Positions 5,219-8,172 of a stretch of 8,172 nt of DNA are shown here, in pieces. The stretch covers positions 24,448 through 32,619 of the forward strand of contig DBWC01000025.1 of NCBI GenBank assembly GCA_002308615.1, written 5' to 3'. A program made the position numbers and the translations under genes. The stretch is from Clostridiales bacterium UBA1248 (GTDB lineage: Bacteria > Bacillota > Clostridia > Oscillospirales > CAG-272). The notes beneath the pieces are model-generated. The model was not told the origin of the DNA. It did not search any database and saw only the letters and a list, made by a program, of their open reading frames with translations. How positions within the stretch are numbered: position 1 is the stretch's first letter; each line of letters begins with the position of its first letter.

Positions 5219-7012
5219 GTGGATTTACAAGATTTACATATTTCAGAAAGCCAGTACAAAAAAGCAAAAAAAGTAAATATAATACTACTGGTTATTTCAA
5301 TAGTTATATGCATTGTGGAGTTGATATTGTTATTTGTTACTAATAACAAAATCATAATTATGGCATCTTCCATACTATTATCTCTTGCGCTTATATCATA
5401 TTTTGTTACACTTATTATTCATCTAAATAAGGCCAAAATACTATATAATAAATTGCAAAATAGCGTTTTAAAATCTCTAAATTTATCAGCATGGATACAT
5501 TTTAATTCTTTTGATTTTAATGTAGATGTAAAAAGCCGCAAAGCCGTTTCAACCTATGACGAGGTTAAATTATTTAAAGAAAATGAAGGACTGCTTTCAA
5601 AAGCCATTGAAGTTGTTAGAAAGAAAAGAGAATACGCATGTTTGTTGCGGAATTTCCTAAACAACAATGAATTTAAGAATATAAAAATGTATAGTAAAAT
5701 TGAAAATCAAATAAAAATCTGTCTTTTACATACAGATGCTTCTTATGACGTACGTGTCAAATACACATCTCCTGCCGGAAAAAGTCAAGCAATCTCATAT
5801 TTATGTATTCCTGAAAATCGTCTCATTGAACTAAAAAACGACAAATCCCTATTAATGAGCAAAAGCGAGTATAATAAATATTGTAAGGAAAAAGAATCAA
5901 ACCTGTTGGATGAAAGACAACATCAATATTATGAGAAAGTAAATAAGATAATAGATTTTGCAAACAATAATAAGTCAATTCTCGTATCAAAAAGTGATAT
6001 AAATAAATTGGATAAATGTGCAACAGAACTTATTACACGCACAATTAATAGCATAAAAAAGGTCAAAACATCAGGTAGCGAAGAATGGGATGTTTTAGAC
6101 AAAATAATAGATCAATCAAATATCGAAATAACAGAAATAATTGATAACAGAAAAAGGATTTTAGATTATTATATTTCTCGTGACTTTTTATCAATAAAAC
6201 AATCCTGTGAATCTTTAACTTCAAAGCAAGTAGAATTCAATAGTTATATTGATGAAAAAGCGAGAGCAATTTCAATTTTGTTTGGAACGAATATTACGCG
6301 TAATACAACATCATACGAAGATGAGTATAACTATGTCCACCCATATCAGAAAAGCATCTCGCCGTTTACCGCTGAAGTATCATCTTCAGTTTTTGCCAGT
6401 GCAGAAAACAGTCCTTTAGAATATGTGATTAAATATTTTTATCCTGAAAAAGAACAATATCCAGAACAAATACAGAAACTACATCTCCTTGTTGAAGAAC
6501 TCGAAACATTAAAAGAAGCCCGGCAAATAATAGATAATCAAAAAAAGGAAATTCAGCAATACATTGAAAGCGTACCTGCTTTTGTAATGGAAAACGATTC
6601 TGATGGATTTTATTCAAAACTCGGTTTTGCTGTTATTAATGAAAATGTATTGACGGTCGAATACAAGTTTTCTTATACGTCTAACGGTGGAAAAGCGCAA
6701 AGGACATTCACGGTTCCAATGACAGAAGATGTTATAGTTCAGTTAATAAAAGCCCTTGAAAGCAAACTGACTATGTCATCATTTACAAAAGAACAACGTT
6801 TACTTATGACGAGCAAATTACGTCAGCAAATTAAAGAAAGGGATAATTATACTTGTCGGTATTGCGGCAACTCCACAACTAAAGAACCGAATCTTTTGCT
6901 TGAAATAGATCATATTATACCAGTAGCAAAAGGCGGATTTACAGAAGAAAACAATCTGCAAACACTATGTTGGAAATGCAACAGACACAAAAGCGACAAA
7001 ATAATAGTTTAA
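5219..7012 (+). CDS. Membrane-anchored HNH nuclease with a duplicated YTSxxGKxQ module
   Basis: This 597-aa protein starts at GTG. Two membrane segments lie at about 19-41 and 46-68, so the bulk is probably cytoplasmic. A helical region follows, then a beta module near 176-205 (YTSPAGKSQ at 182-190), a long Lys/Glu-rich helical middle, a probable coiled coil at about 410-450, and a second copy of the module near 478-512 (YTSNGGKAQ at 486-494). The C-terminus is an HNH nuclease domain: C546-x2-C549, D564-H565 in 'EIDHIIPVAKGG', N578/N579, C584-x2-C587 and H590. Both zinc-binding CxxC pairs and the catalytic His are present, so it appears intact and able to nick or cut DNA. Base composition is markedly AT-rich beside both neighbours, and direct repeats bracket the gene, indicating recent gain. 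A defence or selfish role is inference from architecture. I do not recognise a named family for the whole protein. Confidence 0.85.
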   Translation: MDLQDLHISESQYKKAKKVNIILLVISIVICIVELILLFVTNNKIIIMASSILLSLALISYFVTLIIHLNKAKILYNKLQNSVLKSLNLSAWIHFNSFDFNVDVKSRKAVSTYDEVKLFKENEGLLSKAIEVVRKKREYACLLRNFLNNNEFKNIKMYSKIENQIKICLLHTDASYDVRVKYTSPAGKSQAISYLCIPENRLIELKNDKSLLMSKSEYNKYCKEKESNLLDERQHQYYEKVNKIIDFANNNKSILVSKSDINKLDKCATELITRTINSIKKVKTSGSEEWDVLDKIIDQSNIEITEIIDNRKRILDYYISRDFLSIKQSCESLTSKQVEFNSYIDEKARAISILFGTNITRNTTSYEDEYNYVHPYQKSISPFTAEVSSSVFASAENSPLEYVIKYFYPEKEQYPEQIQKLHLLVEELETLKEARQIIDNQKKEIQQYIESVPAFVMENDSDGFYSKLGFAVINENVLTVEYKFSYTSNGGKAQRTFTVPMTEDVIVQLIKALESKLTMSSFTKEQRLLMTSKLRQQIKERDNYTCRYCGNSTTKEPNLLLEIDHIIPVAKGGFTEENNLQTLCWKCNRHKSDKIIV

Positions 7013-7060
7013 TGATAAAGTGCATTATTAAAATGCAACATCCAGAAATTGGCGGATTAT

Positions 7061-7073
7061 AAGAAATGGTTTT
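7061..7073 (+). repeat. Right 13-bp direct repeat flanking the AT-rich insert
   Basis: AAGAAATGGTTTT is identical to 5139-5151. This copy contains the ATG (7066-7068) of the alkD-like gene and its next codons, so the start codon exists in both copies. Confidence 0.8.
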
Positions 7074-7743
7074 GAGTGAAAAAGTACGCGGTCTTCTGTT
7101 TGAGAAGGCAGACGCGGAATACAAAGAATTTACGTATAAGCTGACGCCGGGGCTCGATAAGGACAAAATGATAGGCGTGCGCTTCCCCGCTCTGAAAGAG
7201 GTGTGCAAACAGCTTACGGAGGACGAGCGCAGACAGTATCTGAGCGAGCTGCCGCATATATACTTTGAAGAAAACAACCTCCATTCCGTCATAATATCGC
7301 ACATAAAAGACGAGGACGAGTGTATCGCCGCGATAGAAGCGTTTCTGCCGTATATCGACAACTGGTCCACGTGCGATACGATCTCTCCCGCAGCTTTTAA
7401 AAAACATAAGCAAAAGCTGATTTTGAAGATCAGGGAATGGGTAAAGTCGGATCACGTTTACACGGTGCGCGTCGGAGTCCTGTTGCTTATGAAATTCTTT
7501 TTAGACGCGGATTTTAAGCCGGAGTATAACGAGCTCGTCGCCGGTATAGTATCCGACGAATATTACGTAAATATGATGTGCGCGTGGTATTTCGCCACGG
7601 CGCTCGCAAAGCAGTACGAGGACACGGTCCCGTATCTTAAAGATCATCTGCTGACGGATACGGTGCAAAAAATGACGGTAAGAAAAGCAGTCGAGAGCTT
7701 CAGGGTGCCGGACGAGCACAAAAAGTATTTGAAAAGCCTGTGA
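7066..7743 (+). CDS. AlkD-type DNA alkylation repair glycosylase
   Basis: This 225-aa protein has the length and sequence pattern of the DNA alkylation repair (AlkC/AlkD, HEAT-like repeat) family, which removes alkylated bases such as N3-methyladenine and N7-methylguanine. The family signature 'MIGVRFPALKEVCKQL' lies at 35-50. Residues matching the active site of Bacillus cereus AlkD (W109, D113, R148, W187) are W100 and D104 in NWSTCD, R135 in YTVRVG, and W174 in CAWYFA; the W-D spacing of 4 and the R-W spacing of 39 are the same as in AlkD. The protein therefore looks catalytically competent. GGCGG (7051-7055) may act as the ribosome site. The start codon lies in the right direct repeat; in the reconstructed ancestral order the gene overlapped the end of the ATPase gene and was probably cotranscribed with it. 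Codon use returns to the GC-richer host style. Confidence 0.88.
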   Translation: MVLSEKVRGLLFEKADAEYKEFTYKLTPGLDKDKMIGVRFPALKEVCKQLTEDERRQYLSELPHIYFEENNLHSVIISHIKDEDECIAAIEAFLPYIDNWSTCDTISPAAFKKHKQKLILKIREWVKSDHVYTVRVGVLLLMKFFLDADFKPEYNELVAGIVSDEYYVNMMCAWYFATALAKQYEDTVPYLKDHLLTDTVQKMTVRKAVESFRVPDEHKKYLKSL

Positions 7744-7810
7744 TCCGTCTTTTTTGTAAGGGTTTATATTGTAAAATCAGCAAAAAAATGAAAAAAACCT
7801 CAAAATACAC

Positions 7811-7839
7811 TTGACAATTTGAAAAACAGGTTGTATAAT
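7811..7839 (+). promoter_or_regulatory. Promoter for rpsU
   Basis: Perfect TTGACA (7811-7816) and TATAAT (7834-7839) with a 17-base spacer. A leader of about 40 bases with a run of seven G (7868-7874) as ribosome site leads to the ATG at 7885. Confidence 0.88.
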
Positions 7840-7884
7840 AGCAAAGTAATTTATGCTCCGATGCGAAGGGGGGGAAACAGATAA

Positions 7885-8061
7885 ATGGCAGAAGTCAGAG
7901 TTAAAGAGAATGAATCTCTGGACAGCGCGCTCAAGAAATTCAAGAGGGCCTGCGCAAGATCCGGCATAATGACAGAGCTTCGCAAAAGAGAATGCTATGA
8001 AAAGCCCAGCGTAAGACGCAAGAAAAAGTCCGAGGCCGCGAGAAAGCGCAAATACAAATAA
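7885..8061 (+). CDS. rpsU: 30S ribosomal protein S21
   Basis: This 58-aa, highly basic protein reads MAEVRVKENESLDSALKKFK, then 'RACARSGIMTELRKRECYEKP' minus its last residue as the conserved S21 core, and ends in a Lys/Arg-rich tail (KKKSEAARKRKYK). This is the usual Firmicutes length and pattern. S21 joins the small ribosomal subunit near the 3' end of 16S rRNA, where it helps mRNA start-site selection. The gene stands alone, with its own consensus promoter and a terminator directly after the stop. The ribosome site is a strong G-rich run ten bases before the ATG. Confidence 0.96.
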   Translation: MAEVRVKENESLDSALKKFKRACARSGIMTELRKRECYEKPSVRRKKKSEAARKRKYK

Positions 8062-8069
8062 GAAAAACC

Positions 8070-8096
8070 GCGTTCCGATCATACGGGACGCTTTTT
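8070..8096 (+). terminator. Intrinsic terminator of rpsU
   Basis: Stem GCGTTCC (8070-8076) pairs with GGGACGC (8085-8091), including one G-T pair, around an 8-base loop. TTTTT (8092-8096) follows directly, and a matching A run precedes the stem. Confidence 0.88.
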
Positions 8097-8107
8097 CTTC
8101 AAACCTC

Positions 8108-8136
8108 TTGACAATTATATATCTGTGTGCTATAAT
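8108..8136 (+). promoter_or_regulatory. Promoter for the tRNA gene
   Basis: TTGACA (8108-8113) and TATAAT (8131-8136) are separated by 17 bases, about ten bases before the tRNA 5' end. Confidence 0.85.
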
Positions 8137-8146
8137 AACGGCACAC

Positions 8147-8172
8147 GCGGAATTAGCTCATATGGTAGAGCG
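8147..8172 (+). tRNA. tRNA, 5' end only (isotype not visible)
   Basis: The last 26 bases fit the tRNA pattern: a 7-base acceptor strand GCGGAAT (8147-8153), T8 and A9, D-stem GCTC (8156-8159) pairing with GAGC (8168-8171), and an 8-base D-loop with the conserved GG. The anticodon lies outside the window, so the amino acid cannot be read. Confidence 0.87.

Larger units (their letters stand above)
5139..7073. mobile_element. Candidate single-gene insertion bounded by 13-bp direct repeats
   Basis: The segment between the repeats (about 1.9 kb) is strongly AT-rich with different codon use, while genes on both sides share the GC-richer host style. It carries one gene (5219-7012) and no visible transposase or integrase. 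Removing one repeat and the intervening DNA restores ...AAGAAATGGTTTTGAGTGAA..., where the ATPase ends KKWF-TGA and the glycosylase ATG lies inside AAATGG; both frames are intact. The insert's ends show only a weak mirror similarity: CCGC lies at the same offset (6-9 bases) inside each end, read inward. The repeats could be a target duplication, attachment-type core sites, or microhomology used in recombination. The source is unknown. Confidence 0.65.

Noticed and set aside
3651..7012. HerA-like ATPase plus HNH nuclease as a two-gene defence system
   Set aside because: HerA-nuclease pairs are known in defence, but this ATPase belongs to the DUF853/YjgR group, the two genes differ strongly in base composition, and the direct repeats indicate the nuclease arrived later and independently.
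7021..7037. TGCATT-ATTAA-AATGCA hairpin after the HNH gene, as a terminator
   Set aside because: The stem is short and AT-rich and no T-tract follows. It may be chance in AT-rich DNA, and read-through into the alkD-like gene seems likely.
7777..8082. Minus-strand reading frame over rpsU
   Set aside because: It is antisense to the clearly conserved S21 gene with its own promoter and terminator.

Overview
The window looks like a piece of a Bacillota (Clostridia-type) chromosome, probably from an uncultured gut or rumen lineage. It has moderate GC with heavy ATA and AGA codon use, standard stop codons, strong TTGACA-17-TATAAT promoters, a Gram-positive style lipoprotein and a Firmicutes-type ribosomal protein S21. 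This placement is inference; no marker in the window fixes the genus.

Layout from left to right. (1) The first 44 codons of a minus-strand radical SAM gene (TIGR01212/YhcC-like) run off the left edge. (2) Divergent from it, a plus-strand gene encodes a 663-aa secreted lipoprotein with a glycoside-hydrolase-like (GH99/GH71-type) barrel and a C-terminal CBM9-like domain. (3) A GC-rich stem-loop and a bidirectional terminator separate it from two convergent, translationally coupled minus-strand genes for small two-TM proteins of unknown function. (4) Divergent from these is a HerA-like ATPase of the DUF853/YjgR family. (5) Next is an AT-rich gene, clearly unlike its neighbours, for a 597-aa protein with two N-terminal TM segments, a duplicated YTSxxGKxQ module and a C-terminal HNH nuclease domain. 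(6) Then come an AlkD-type DNA glycosylase, rpsU with its own promoter and terminator, and the first 26 bases of a tRNA with its own promoter.

The main discovery is at region 5. The AT-rich HNH gene lies exactly between two perfect 13-bp direct repeats. One copy is the last codons of the DUF853 gene and the other is the start of the alkD-like gene. Collapsing the repeats gives a clean ancestral junction in which the ATPase still ends Lys-Lys-Trp-Phe-stop, with TGA replacing TAA, and the glycosylase start codon overlaps that end. The HNH gene therefore looks like a one-gene cargo inserted into an overlapping ATPase-glycosylase operon without damaging either gene. Its membrane anchor plus nuclease makes it a candidate defence or selfish element, but function is not shown by the sequence.

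A second pattern concerns both divergent promoter regions. Each has back-to-back -35 boxes within an inverted repeat. In each, the minus-strand promoter has a 17-bp spacer and a -10 box six bases from an ATG that has no Shine-Dalgarno sequence. This predicts leaderless mRNAs for the radical SAM gene and the first two-TM gene, while the plus-strand partners have ordinary leaders.
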